Assembly (NCBI GenBank): GCA_001303415.1 | Contig: LJTN01000014.1 | Location: forward strand, 1 to 52,943 | Reading direction: 5' to 3' | Length of the DNA: 52,943 nucleotides | DNA from: Myxococcales bacterium SG8_38 | GTDB lineage: Bacteria; Myxococcota_A; Polyangia; Polyangiales; Houyiibacteriaceae | Part shown: positions 17,438 to 25,436 of the stretch, one piece after another | How the letters are laid out: each line of letters starts with the position of its first letter | Numbering within the stretch: position 1 is the first letter of the stretch | The notes under the pieces: generated by a model | The model's database searches: none | What the model was told of the DNA's origin: nothing | The model's input: the letters and a program-made list of their open reading frames with translations, nothing else | Program-made: the position numbers and the translations under genes

Positions 17438-17914
17438 ATGCTCTCCATTCGCTCGACGGCTTTTCGCGACAAAGAAGAAATCCCAACCAAGCACACCTGC
17501 GAGGGTGAGGACGTCTCCCCAGCCCTCGAATGGAGCTCCCTACCCGAGGGCACCGAGAGCCTGGCGCTCATCGTCGATGACCCGGATGCGCCCGATCCCG
17601 ATGCTCCGAAGATGGTGTGGGTGCACTGGGTACTCTTCAATCTGCCACCCGACAGCGAAGGGCTTCCCGAGGGGGTGGGCGCTCGGCAGCTGCCGGAGGG
17701 CACATGCCAAGGCCTCAACGATTGGAAGCGCACCGGCTGGGGCGGCCCGTGCCCTCCGATCGGACGGCATCGCTACTTCTTCCGCCTCTATGCGCTCGAC
17801 TGCCGCTTGGATGACCGTGATCGCATGAGCCGGGCCGAGCTCGACCGAGCAATGCGGGGCCACGTCTTGGCCGAAGCCATGCTGATGGGGACTTACCAGA
17901 AGAAGCACGCATAA
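17438..17914 (+). CDS. YbhB/YbcL-type phosphatidylethanolamine-binding (PEBP) protein
   Basis: This 158-residue cytoplasmic protein of the bacterial Raf-kinase-inhibitor-like family shows CEGEDVSPALEWSSLPEGTESLALIVDDPDAP in pieces (CEGEDVSPAL about 22-31; VDDPDAP about 47-53), WVHWVLFNLPP, GPCPPIGRHRYFFRLYALD and a C-terminal amphipathic helix. These match the conserved ligand pocket of YbhB-like proteins, whose bacterial function is not settled. No Shine-Dalgarno is seen; GATAGT at 17426-17431 ends 6 bases before the ATG and could give a leaderless transcript. A GC hairpin lies 10 bases after the stop. Confidence 0.9.
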   Translation: MLSIRSTAFRDKEEIPTKHTCEGEDVSPALEWSSLPEGTESLALIVDDPDAPDPDAPKMVWVHWVLFNLPPDSEGLPEGVGARQLPEGTCQGLNDWKRTGWGGPCPPIGRHRYFFRLYALDCRLDDRDRMSRAELDRAMRGHVLAEAMLMGTYQKKHA

Positions 17915-17923
17915 CGCCGCAAC

Positions 17924-17946
17924 CGGCGCGCAATCCATGCGCGCCG
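17924..17946 (+). terminator. GC-rich hairpin after the PEBP gene
   Basis: CGGCGCGC and GCGCGCCG form a perfect 8-bp stem around the 7-base loop AATCCAT, followed by TTTC. The T-tract is short, so this is a candidate intrinsic terminator rather than a strong one. It separates the PEBP gene from the CO dehydrogenase promoter. Confidence 0.5.
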
Positions 17947-18013
17947 TTTCGACGAAGCGCACAACATGCGCCTAGCAACACCCAGCGGCAGCCAGAACCC
18001 ACCCGTTTCCTAG

Positions 18014-18030
18014 AGGCCCGGTTCTTGCAT
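18014..18030 (+). promoter_or_regulatory. sigma-54 (-24/-12) promoter of the CO dehydrogenase operon
   Basis: AGGCCCGGTTCTTGCAT has GG at 18015-18016, ten bases, then GC at 18027-18028, matching the RpoN consensus TGGCACG-N4-TTGCA at the invariant positions. The expected start near 18040 leaves a leader of about 37 bases with GGGAGGAG just before the cooF ATG at 18077. Sigma-54 promoters need an enhancer-binding activator; none is encoded in the window. Confidence 0.6.
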
Positions 18031-18076
18031 TGTTTGCCCGTGATGGGTCCGTGAACGACCAAAGAGGGAGGAGAAG

Positions 18077-18694
18077 ATGAAAACCGTCTTCGTAAACCCT
18101 GAGCGGTGCATAGGATGTCGGCAGTGCGAATTCGCTTGCACGGTCGAGCACTCGAAGAGTGGAGATCCCGTGGCCGCGCTATTCGAAGAGCCTCCACCCC
18201 GCTCGCGCATCCACGTCGCACCTGGAGCCAGTCAGCTCAGCTCGTTTCCCGTCAAATGTCGGCACTGCAATCCTGCTCCTTGCCAGCAAGTGTGTCCGAC
18301 GGGCGCCATCTTTCGTGATGCAGAGCAGGACCTGGTTCTGATCGATGCAAAGAAGTGCATCACCTGTGCGATGTGCGCCATGGTATGCCCGTTCGACGTA
18401 CTGACCTTCCACCCGCAGGCGAACGGCATGCCGACACGAACGGTCGCCATCAAATGCGACGGCTGCATCGAACGCGTGCGGCGAGACGAGCAACCGGCCT
18501 GCGCCGAGGCGTGTAAGGTGGACGCATTGGTCTTCGGAGAGCTAAACGATTTGGTCCGCGTGGGGCGTGTTCGCGAAGCGCACGCAGTCTTGTCGGCCGT
18601 CTCCGCGCTGGAGCCTGCGGCGTTGCCAGTGCCCGATCACGTGGAAGCCTGGCGCGCCTGGGGCCGGTCAGCGACCGCCGTGAGGGAGGGTTAG
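18077..18694 (+). CDS. cooF: CooF-like four-cluster ferredoxin
   Basis: This 205-residue iron-sulfur protein probably takes electrons from CooS. Four Cys groups are visible: CIGCRQCEFAC (about 12-22), CRHCNPAPCQQVCP (about 61-74), CITCAMCAMVCP (about 95-106) and CDGCIERVRRDEQPACAEAC (about 126-145), enough for four 4Fe-4S clusters as in CooF and HycB-type proteins. A strong Shine-Dalgarno, GGGAGGAG, precedes the ATG. It is the first gene of the coo operon, and cooS begins 3 bases after its stop. The C-terminal 40 residues after the last cluster are Ala-rich and not recognised. Confidence 0.9.
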   Translation: MKTVFVNPERCIGCRQCEFACTVEHSKSGDPVAALFEEPPPRSRIHVAPGASQLSSFPVKCRHCNPAPCQQVCPTGAIFRDAEQDLVLIDAKKCITCAMCAMVCPFDVLTFHPQANGMPTRTVAIKCDGCIERVRRDEQPACAEACKVDALVFGELNDLVRVGRVREAHAVLSAVSALEPAALPVPDHVEAWRAWGRSATAVREG

Positions 18695-18697
18695 CCA

Positions 18698-20590
18698 ATG
18701 GCTCACGACACAGACATCAATGGGCTGAGCATCAACAAGGATGCACGCGCGATGATCGCTCGCGCCCGTGACGAGGGCGTCGAGACGGTGTGGGATCGGT
18801 TGGCTGCTCAACAGCCTCAGTGCGGTTACTGCGCCATGGGCGTGAGCTGCCGCAACTGCGCCATGGGACCTTGTCGGATCGATCCGTTTGGCGAAGGTCC
18901 GCAGAAAGGCGTCTGCGGGGCAGATGCCGACGTTATCGTCGCTCGGAACCTCGGCCGCACCATCGCGGCTGGCGCATCGGCGCACTCCGATCACGGCCGG
19001 GACATTCTCGAAGTGTTTGCCGAGCTCGCGGAGGGCAAGACCAGCGGCTACGAGATCCGCGACAAGGACAAGCTGCGCGCGCTTGCCGGAGAATGGGGCA
19101 TCGCGACGGAGGGTCGGGAGGCCTTCGAGATCGCCCGAGATCTGGCCGCCGCCATGATGGAAGACTTCGGGACACGGAAGAGCAGCCTCGGCTTTGCAGC
19201 GCGGGTCCCGAGCCAGCGGATCGAGCGCTGGGCGGAGCTCGGTATCACACCGCGCGGCATCGATCGCGAGAACGTGGAAATGCTTCATCGGACCCACATG
19301 GGCGTGGACAACGACTATGTGAACACGTTGCTTCATTGTCTGCGGACCAGCCTTTCCGACGGTTGGGGCGGATCCATGGTTGCCACCGAGCTATCCGACG
19401 TCATGTTCGGGACTCCGAAACCGGTTCCGTCGCGGGTCAATCTGGGAGCTCTCCGACCTGAGTCCGTGAACATCGCGCTTCACGGGCACAATCCGTTGCT
19501 CTCCGATGTAATCGTGCAGGCGGCAGCAGATCCGGAGCTCGTCCAACTCGCCAAGACGAAGGGCGCCGAGGGGATCAACCTCGTGGGGCTGTGCTGCACG
19601 GGCAACGAGCTCCAGATGCGCAAGGGCCTCCCCATGGCGGGCAATCATCTCATGCAGGAGCTGGTGCTGCTCACCGGCGCGTTGGATGCGATGGTGGTCG
19701 ACTATCAATGCATCATGCCCGCCGTCACCGACGTTGCGAAGTGCTTTCACACCGACGTGATTTCCACAGCCGACAAGGCCAAGTTCACCGGAGCCACGCA
19801 CATCTCTTTCGACCCCCGGCGAGGCCTCGAAATCGGCAAAGAGATCGTGCGTCGGGGCGTAGAAGCCTATGGCAACCGCAATCCAGACCGTGTCCGCATC
19901 CCCGACGAAACGGTGGAGATGATGGCGGGCTTCTCGGTGGAAGCAATCCTCGGCGCGTTGGGCGGCACCCCCGAGCCGTTGGTGGACGCCATCAAAGCGG
20001 GCAAGATTCGTGGCGCGGTAGGGGTAGTCGGATGCAACAACCCGAAGATCCAGCAGGACTACGGCCACGTGATGCTGACCCGCAGACTGATCGAGAACGA
20101 CATTCTGGTGGTGGTCACCGGTTGCTCTGCGATCGCAAACGGCAAGGCCGGTCAGATGATGCCCAAAGCGGCGGAAATGGCCGGCCCGGGGCTGCGCGAG
20201 GTGTGTCAGGCCCTCGGGATTCCGCCGGTTCTGCACATGGGATCCTGTGTCGACAACACGCGCATCCTAGTGCTTGCAGCAGCGCTGGCGAAGCATCTCG
20301 GCGTGGATATCTGCCAGCTACCGCTCGCTGGCGCGGCGCCCGAGTGGTATTCGGAGAAGGCCGTTTCGATCGGCGCGTACGTGGTGGCGAGCGGCATCTA
20401 CACCGTGCTCGGCGTGCAGCCGCCCATCTTCGGCAGCCGAAACGTCGTCAAGCTGTTGGCTCAGGATTTGGACGACGTGGTCGGCGCCAAGTTCGCTGTA
20501 GAGGCTGACCCCGAACGAGCGGCTTTGCTCATTCGAAGGCATATCGAGGCAAAGCGCAAAGCGCTGGGGCTGGAGTTTCGCGATGTGTGA
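18698..20590 (+). CDS. cooS: anaerobic Ni-Fe-S carbon-monoxide dehydrogenase, catalytic subunit
   Basis: The 630-residue enzyme interconverts CO and CO2 at a Ni-4Fe-4S C-cluster. The N-terminus keeps the B/D-cluster Cys pattern CGYCAMGVSCRNCAMGPC (about 42-59). The catalytic set looks complete: HSDHGRDILE with the proton-relay His, the cluster ligand His in LHGHNPLLSD, and Cys in VGLCCTGNE, VVDYQCIMP, VVGCNNPK, VTGCSAIANG and MGSCVDNTR. Length is typical for monofunctional CooS, without acetyl-CoA synthase. Nothing looks degraded. The gene overlaps cooC by 8 bases. The enzyme is oxygen-sensitive in known systems, which contrasts with the oxygenases elsewhere in the window. Confidence 0.96.
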   Translation: MAHDTDINGLSINKDARAMIARARDEGVETVWDRLAAQQPQCGYCAMGVSCRNCAMGPCRIDPFGEGPQKGVCGADADVIVARNLGRTIAAGASAHSDHGRDILEVFAELAEGKTSGYEIRDKDKLRALAGEWGIATEGREAFEIARDLAAAMMEDFGTRKSSLGFAARVPSQRIERWAELGITPRGIDRENVEMLHRTHMGVDNDYVNTLLHCLRTSLSDGWGGSMVATELSDVMFGTPKPVPSRVNLGALRPESVNIALHGHNPLLSDVIVQAAADPELVQLAKTKGAEGINLVGLCCTGNELQMRKGLPMAGNHLMQELVLLTGALDAMVVDYQCIMPAVTDVAKCFHTDVISTADKAKFTGATHISFDPRRGLEIGKEIVRRGVEAYGNRNPDRVRIPDETVEMMAGFSVEAILGALGGTPEPLVDAIKAGKIRGAVGVVGCNNPKIQQDYGHVMLTRRLIENDILVVVTGCSAIANGKAGQMMPKAAEMAGPGLREVCQALGIPPVLHMGSCVDNTRILVLAAALAKHLGVDICQLPLAGAAPEWYSEKAVSIGAYVVASGIYTVLGVQPPIFGSRNVVKLLAQDLDDVVGAKFAVEADPERAALLIRRHIEAKRKALGLEFRDV

Positions 20591-21485
20591 TGCAACCCAC
20601 GAAGGACACGAGCACCAGCACCAGCACGATGCGGAGCTCGAGGCCCGCGCCAGGCCCGAAGAATTCCGCGTCGTCATTACCGGCAAAGGCGGGGTCGGCA
20701 AGACGAGCCTGACGGCGGTGCTGGCGAGGCTTCTCGCAAAGGATTCGTATCGGGTCCTCGCGCTCGATGCAGACCCGCAGATGAATCTTCCATACGCCCT
20801 CGGCTTGCCCCACGACCGCGCCCGCGCATTGGTGCCGCTCAGCCAGAATCCAGACTACGTCGAGGAGAAGACCGGGGCGCGCCCCGGCTCAGGCTGGGGT
20901 CTGTTCTTCCGGCTCAACCCGGACGTTGCGGACGTGGTCGAGCGTTTTGGCGTGGTAGGGCCCGAGGATGTTCGTCTCTTGGTCATGGGTAATACGGTGC
21001 AGCCTGCTGCAGGTTGTCTGTGTCCCGAGAATTCACTGCTCGCGGCCGTGGCCAACGCGGTCAGCCTTCGCCGGGGCGAAGCGATCCTGCTCGACACCCA
21101 AGCAGGCGTCGAGCACTTCGGCCGTGCGCTGTCTCAGGGTTTTCGCCATGCGGTGGTGGTCACCGATCCAACTTTCAACGGGGTGCAAGTCGCCCTGCAT
21201 GCCGCAGGCCTCGCACGCGCGCTCGGAATCCCTGCGATCCATCTCGTGGTGAATCGCGTGCGGAATGACAGCGACTTGCAGCGTGCTCTCGAGGTCCTCG
21301 AAAGTGAAGGAGGCTTCCCCTTCGCTACGAGGCATGCGCTACCGTACGAGGAGCAACTCCAGCGAAGCGAGCCTGACGTGGGTCCTCTGTTTGACCATCC
21401 GGATTCACGTTTCCTGCGGGCGGTGGGCGAGCTGCGCGATGCGCTATTGCAAGTGGAGCAAGAGCGATGGCGTCACGCGTCGTAA
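20583..21485 (+). CDS. cooC: CooC-type nickel-insertion ATPase with His-rich N-terminus
   Basis: This 300-residue MinD/ParA-type P-loop ATPase has GKGGVGKTSL at about 34-43, LALDADPQMNLPYALG and the conserved Cys-x-Cys of CooC in GCLCPENSLL (about 146-155), which binds nickel or zinc at the dimer interface. ATP-driven dimerisation is thought to deliver Ni to the CooS C-cluster. Unlike typical CooC, the protein begins with about 30 extra residues including HEGHEHQHQHD (about 6-16), a likely metal-binding stretch like those of HypB and CooJ. It overlaps cooS by 8 bases and the following oxidoreductase gene by 19. Confidence 0.9.
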   Translation: MCDATHEGHEHQHQHDAELEARARPEEFRVVITGKGGVGKTSLTAVLARLLAKDSYRVLALDADPQMNLPYALGLPHDRARALVPLSQNPDYVEEKTGARPGSGWGLFFRLNPDVADVVERFGVVGPEDVRLLVMGNTVQPAAGCLCPENSLLAAVANAVSLRRGEAILLDTQAGVEHFGRALSQGFRHAVVVTDPTFNGVQVALHAAGLARALGIPAIHLVVNRVRNDSDLQRALEVLESEGGFPFATRHALPYEEQLQRSEPDVGPLFDHPDSRFLRAVGELRDALLQVEQERWRHAS

Positions 21486-22711
21486 TCGTCGGCGCCGGCC
21501 CCGCCGGTATCACCGTGGCCGAGGCGCTGCGCGAGCACGACCAGGAGGTCGAAATCGCCATGCTGTCGTCCGAGCCGTTCCCGCCCTACGCACCGCCGGC
21601 GATGGCCGATCATTTCTTGACCGGGCGGGACGAAACGTTGTTCTGGAAGGGGCGCGATGTCTGTCAGCGGCTGAAAGTCGACTACCTTCCCAACACCACC
21701 GCGGAGTCGCTCCTGCCCCAATCGCATGCACTGAGCTTGTCCAACGGCTCCACACTCACATATGACCAACTGGTGATCGCGACGGGCAGTGGATTGTATG
21801 CGCCTGTCGCAGGGCATCAGCTTCCAGGGCTATACAACTTCAAATCACTCTCCGCGGCAAAGCAGTTGGTGGACGGCGTGCGTGCCGGGAAGGTTCGCAG
21901 TGCAATCATCGTCGGGGCTGGTTTCATCGGGGTGGAGCTTGCGCTCCTGCTTCAAGATTCAGGCGTCTCCGTGACCATGGTCGAGATAGAGGATCGCCTG
22001 ATGTGGCGGATGCTGGAGCTCGAAACCGCCGAAATCGTGCTCGAGAGCGTCCGCGGGCGCGGCGTGGAGGGGCGACTCAACACGCGCGCGACCGCTTTCC
22101 TAGGTAGCGGTGAGGTGACCGGCGTCGAGCTCGAGTCGGGCGAGGTGCTCCGTGCGGATGCATACATCGCCGCAACGGGGGTCAAGCCGAACATCGAGTG
22201 GCTTCAGGGGTCGGGGGTGCAGACGAATTGGGGCATCCTCGTCGATGACTTCCTGCGAACCAACATCCCGGACGTCTATGCGGCAGGCGATGTGGCGGAG
22301 ACCCGAGATCGAATGACCGGCGAACGTTTCGTGCATGCCATTTTCCCCAACGCGGTTGACCAGGCACGAGTGGTCGCCAACGGCCTTCTTGGTTACGAGG
22401 AGCGCTATGAGGGCGCGGAGTCCATGAACAGCCTGAAGCACCTTGGCGTGGAGGTCATGGCAGTAGGGGCGCAGCGCGGTGAGGAGGAGCTGCGGTGGCG
22501 CAAGAACGGTCAATTACGCAAGCTGTTCTTGAATGACGGCCGCATTGTCGGCTTTCGGCTGGTGGGAAACGTTCGCGGGGCTGGCGTCTACCGCTCCTTG
22601 ATGCTGCGCGGCGTGGACGTTCGAGCCTTCCGCGAGCGTCTGCTGGATCCGCGGCCGGGTGCCTCGTGGTTCGGCAGCGCGAGTGGGGACACGCTAGTTC
22701 TTGAGCGCTAG
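21467..22711 (+). CDS. FAD/NAD(P)-dependent oxidoreductase of the CO dehydrogenase operon (FNOR)
   Basis: The 414-residue protein is a pyridine-nucleotide-disulfide-oxidoreductase-fold flavoprotein. It has an N-terminal FAD motif VVIVGAGPAGITVAEAL (about 5-21), a second dinucleotide motif AIIVGAGFIGVELALLL (about 145-161), YIAATGVKPN and the FAD-closing DVYAAGDVAE (about 268-277). It lacks a redox-active CxxxxC pair, so it is of the NADH-ferredoxin or rubredoxin-reductase kind. In several anaerobes a similar gene follows cooF-cooS and is thought to pass CO-derived electrons to NAD(P). It starts inside the end of cooC. Its stop overlaps the convergent antiporter stop by 4 bases, leaving no room for a separate terminator. 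Confidence 0.88.
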   Translation: MASRVVIVGAGPAGITVAEALREHDQEVEIAMLSSEPFPPYAPPAMADHFLTGRDETLFWKGRDVCQRLKVDYLPNTTAESLLPQSHALSLSNGSTLTYDQLVIATGSGLYAPVAGHQLPGLYNFKSLSAAKQLVDGVRAGKVRSAIIVGAGFIGVELALLLQDSGVSVTMVEIEDRLMWRMLELETAEIVLESVRGRGVEGRLNTRATAFLGSGEVTGVELESGEVLRADAYIAATGVKPNIEWLQGSGVQTNWGILVDDFLRTNIPDVYAAGDVAETRDRMTGERFVHAIFPNAVDQARVVANGLLGYEERYEGAESMNSLKHLGVEVMAVGAQRGEEELRWRKNGQLRKLFLNDGRIVGFRLVGNVRGAGVYRSLMLRGVDVRAFRERLLDPRPGASWFGSASGDTLVLER

Positions 22712-24045
22712 CGTGTCTCGCCTGCGGGTGGAGGTATGCGGGAGTCCACCTCCACGACATGCGCACCTGCATCGCCGGATTGTAGCAATGCGACGCGTAG
22801 CAGAATCGGCATCACGAGCTCGTTGATGGCGATGACTCCGAGCAGTAGCGCGCTCGCGCCTTCTCCCTCGAGGCCGAACCCCCGTTGCACGAGCAGCGCG
22901 AGGGCCAACGCAAGCCCTGCTTGCGGCAACATTCCCGTCCATCCCCAGCGTCGGATCTCCGCGGGCGCGCGGGTAGAGCTCGTTGCGATCACGCCCAGAA
23001 GCCAGAGGCTCGCGCCTCGCAGAATTACGAGCAGCAATGCGATGGGAGCAACACCCGCCAGAACGTCGAGACGCAACGTCGCGCCCGCCGTCGCAAAGAA
23101 CACGATGTAGACTGGCAGGGCGACGGTCTCTAGGTCCCGAACCAGCCGAGAGGTTTCCTCCTCGGAGAAGTTGGCGACGACGAGGCCAGCCGAGAGCATC
23201 ACGATCAGCGGGTCGAGTTGAACCGGGACGGCCAGCTCGGCCACGACGATGCACATCAGCGTCACGAAAACCTGGGCGCCGTCGCGTATTTTCTTGAGGT
23301 ACACGCTCAATAGAAGGCCGAGGAAGGCTCCCCCGCCGAGGGACCCGAAGAGCTCCCATGCAATGCCGAGCGCCGTTTGCTCCACGCTGCTTTCTCCTCC
23401 GAGCGCAGCGCGAGCCAACGCGGACACGAACCCGAACAGGCCGATCACGAGCAGATCGCTCATGACCACCGTGCCGAGAACGGTGCGACTGAAGGTGCCC
23501 TCGGCCCTCGTCTCACTCAAGAGCCCCATCACCACAGCCGGAGACTGGGCGCTCAGCGCAACGCCGAGCATGGCGCAAAACCAAAACAGCGCGGCGCGAT
23601 GAAGCGTACTGAGAAATGGAAGCCACGGGGAAAGCACGTACAACGCCGTCGTCAACGCAAGCGCTGCGCCTAGAACACCCCATAACGTAAGCGCCGCGAT
23701 CGTTCTCCAAAGTGGTCGGATACGTCGGAAGCTGAGCTCCCCTCCAGCGGTCAAAGCAATCAGACAGATCGCCACGCCGCTCACGAGATCGAGCTCGGCG
23801 GTCATCTTGGCTGGCAACAGATTCAACGCATGCGGCCCCGCGAGGACCCCCGTCAAGACGTAGCCGACGAGCTTCGGAAGGCCTATCTGCGCCAGGATTT
23901 CGCTGACCAGGAACGCACTGAGTAGAACGAACCCGAAGGCTAGCTCGGTCTGGGCCACACCGTAGGCATCGCCTCCTTCGGGAAGGAGGCTCCGTGCGGC
24001 GTTCAACAACAACGCGAGGGCGGCGAGGCAGAGCAGGTTCTTCAT
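22708..24045 (-). CDS. CPA2-type sodium/proton antiporter membrane subunit
   Basis: This 445-residue protein starts at ATG 24045, which overlaps the upstream stop as ATGA. About 12-13 membrane segments are apparent. Features of the cation:proton antiporter-2 family include AQIGLPKLVGYVLTGVLAGP near residue 50, the discontinuous-helix region ALSAQSPAVVMGLLSE and TVVMSDLLVIGLFG, where an acidic Asp sits in a transmembrane position. No C-terminal RCK/TrkA domain is present, so gating by nucleotides through such a domain is not expected. Ion specificity cannot be read from the sequence. An upstream in-frame extension to 24324 lies inside the previous gene and was rejected. Confidence 0.82.
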   Translation of the reverse strand: MKNLLCLAALALLLNAARSLLPEGGDAYGVAQTELAFGFVLLSAFLVSEILAQIGLPKLVGYVLTGVLAGPHALNLLPAKMTAELDLVSGVAICLIALTAGGELSFRRIRPLWRTIAALTLWGVLGAALALTTALYVLSPWLPFLSTLHRAALFWFCAMLGVALSAQSPAVVMGLLSETRAEGTFSRTVLGTVVMSDLLVIGLFGFVSALARAALGGESSVEQTALGIAWELFGSLGGGAFLGLLLSVYLKKIRDGAQVFVTLMCIVVAELAVPVQLDPLIVMLSAGLVVANFSEEETSRLVRDLETVALPVYIVFFATAGATLRLDVLAGVAPIALLLVILRGASLWLLGVIATSSTRAPAEIRRWGWTGMLPQAGLALALALLVQRGFGLEGEGASALLLGVIAINELVMPILLRVALLQSGDAGAHVVEVDSRIPPPAGETR

Positions 24046-25334
24046 CGCCGCGCCCTCCGATGGCTCATCAGCTCGACGACGATCGCGCTTCCTAGAACGG
24101 CAGTGACGATCCAGGGAACGGCAGGCCCGCGATAGATCGTCTGCGCGCTGATCACGATCGCGATCGAAACGACGCTGACGGGCGCCGCGAACCAGGCCGG
24201 GCGCATGCTCATCCCCTCCCCGACGATCTCGGGCGCCAACCGATCCGCGAAGAGGTAGCCGCCCGCCCGGCTGAGCACCAGAGCCGGCACGAGCAGCCAT
24301 CCACGCCAATCGGTGACGTCCCACAATGCTCCGGCCAGGGTAAGAAACAAGTAGTAGAGTGGGCGCTCAAAACGAGTGAGCACGCTCCATAGGCGGCGAC
24401 GGTGATCGCCAGGTAGATTGACCAACATGGCTCCCGCAATGAAGCAGACGACCAACGGCGGAAGCATCAGGTAGCCGGCCACCCCGGATGCCAGCGCAAC
24501 GGAGCCCAACGTGAGCGCAGCAAACTCTGCTCCGCGACGTCCTCCAGTGAGAATCGCGTACGCCAAGAGACCGACGAAGACGCCCACGCCAAGCGTGATG
24601 AGCAACCAAATCGATCCCGAAAGCGCCCACTGGAAACCGACCCACTGCGGACGAAAAAAGGAGCCGAGGACGGCAAGACCAGCAACCGCCGCGATCTCGT
24701 CGAGCTGATCCAGCCTATGGCGCTCGTCTGAATCGCCGCCAGCAAACCGGTCTCGTGGGCGGGGCCGGTCTCCGGTGCCGGAGGCGAAGATGGCTCCAGC
24801 GGTAGCAAGCACGATCGCGTCGCGCACGAACGTGGCGTCGGTCCACGGTCGCCCATATGCGAGCATGACCGCGGCCCCAACGACTCCCACGACGACGAAG
24901 GGAGCCAGCGTATACAGAGCAATCTCGAGCGCCGTGCCCCGCGGTAGCCGATCGAGCACCCGAACATCGAACTGAAAGCCGATGATCATGCCGAGCCATC
25001 CGAGGGCAAAGTGAATCAAGGGGGCCAGATCGTAGAAGACCTTCCCGCTGAGGATGCCGATCGAAGGATGGCTCGCGATCAGTCCGAGACCCACGAATGC
25101 GAATCCCGCAGTGATCGCCTGGCGGATACCCAGCCATTCTTGGAATTGCCGAACCCTCGGATGAGATCCCAACCAGAAGAGCCCCATCAACAAGACGAGG
25201 CCAAGGACGGTTTTGGCCAGGATGCCGAAGGGAACGGCGCTGCCCGTCTCGACATGGGTGACTGCTGCGTGCGGGCTCGCGCACCCGACCGCAGCGACCA
25301 GGACTGCCACCACCCATCTGGGCACCGGCAGCAT
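24042..25334 (-). CDS. antiporter-like membrane protein, partner of the downstream CPA2 gene
   Basis: The 430-residue protein from ATG 25334 begins with a signal-like segment ending VAAVGCASPH and has roughly 11-12 further membrane spans. FVGLGLIASHPSIGIL, HFALGWLGMIIGFQFDVR and the late LPPLVVCFIAGAMLVNLP are antiporter-like, but the charged middle loop RPRPRDRFAGGDSDERHRLDQLDE replaces the usual acidic helix pair (loop given in part). It may therefore be a non-catalytic or differently selective partner. The TGA stop overlaps the ATG of the CPA2 gene, so the two are translationally coupled and may form a complex. A longer start at 25397 is possible. Confidence 0.7.
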   Translation of the reverse strand: MLPVPRWVVAVLVAAVGCASPHAAVTHVETGSAVPFGILAKTVLGLVLLMGLFWLGSHPRVRQFQEWLGIRQAITAGFAFVGLGLIASHPSIGILSGKVFYDLAPLIHFALGWLGMIIGFQFDVRVLDRLPRGTALEIALYTLAPFVVVGVVGAAVMLAYGRPWTDATFVRDAIVLATAGAIFASGTGDRPRPRDRFAGGDSDERHRLDQLDEIAAVAGLAVLGSFFRPQWVGFQWALSGSIWLLITLGVGVFVGLLAYAILTGGRRGAEFAALTLGSVALASGVAGYLMLPPLVVCFIAGAMLVNLPGDHRRRLWSVLTRFERPLYYLFLTLAGALWDVTDWRGWLLVPALVLSRAGGYLFADRLAPEIVGEGMSMRPAWFAAPVSVVSIAIVISAQTIYRGPAVPWIVTAVLGSAIVVELMSHRRARR

Positions 25335-25436
25335 TGTACTCCCGAAGCGCCGGGCGCCTAGATGAGTCTCAGGACCCCAGCTATATGGGCGAATCACACC
25401 GGCAACGCAGACAATGAACGTGCGCCACAGCGAGTC

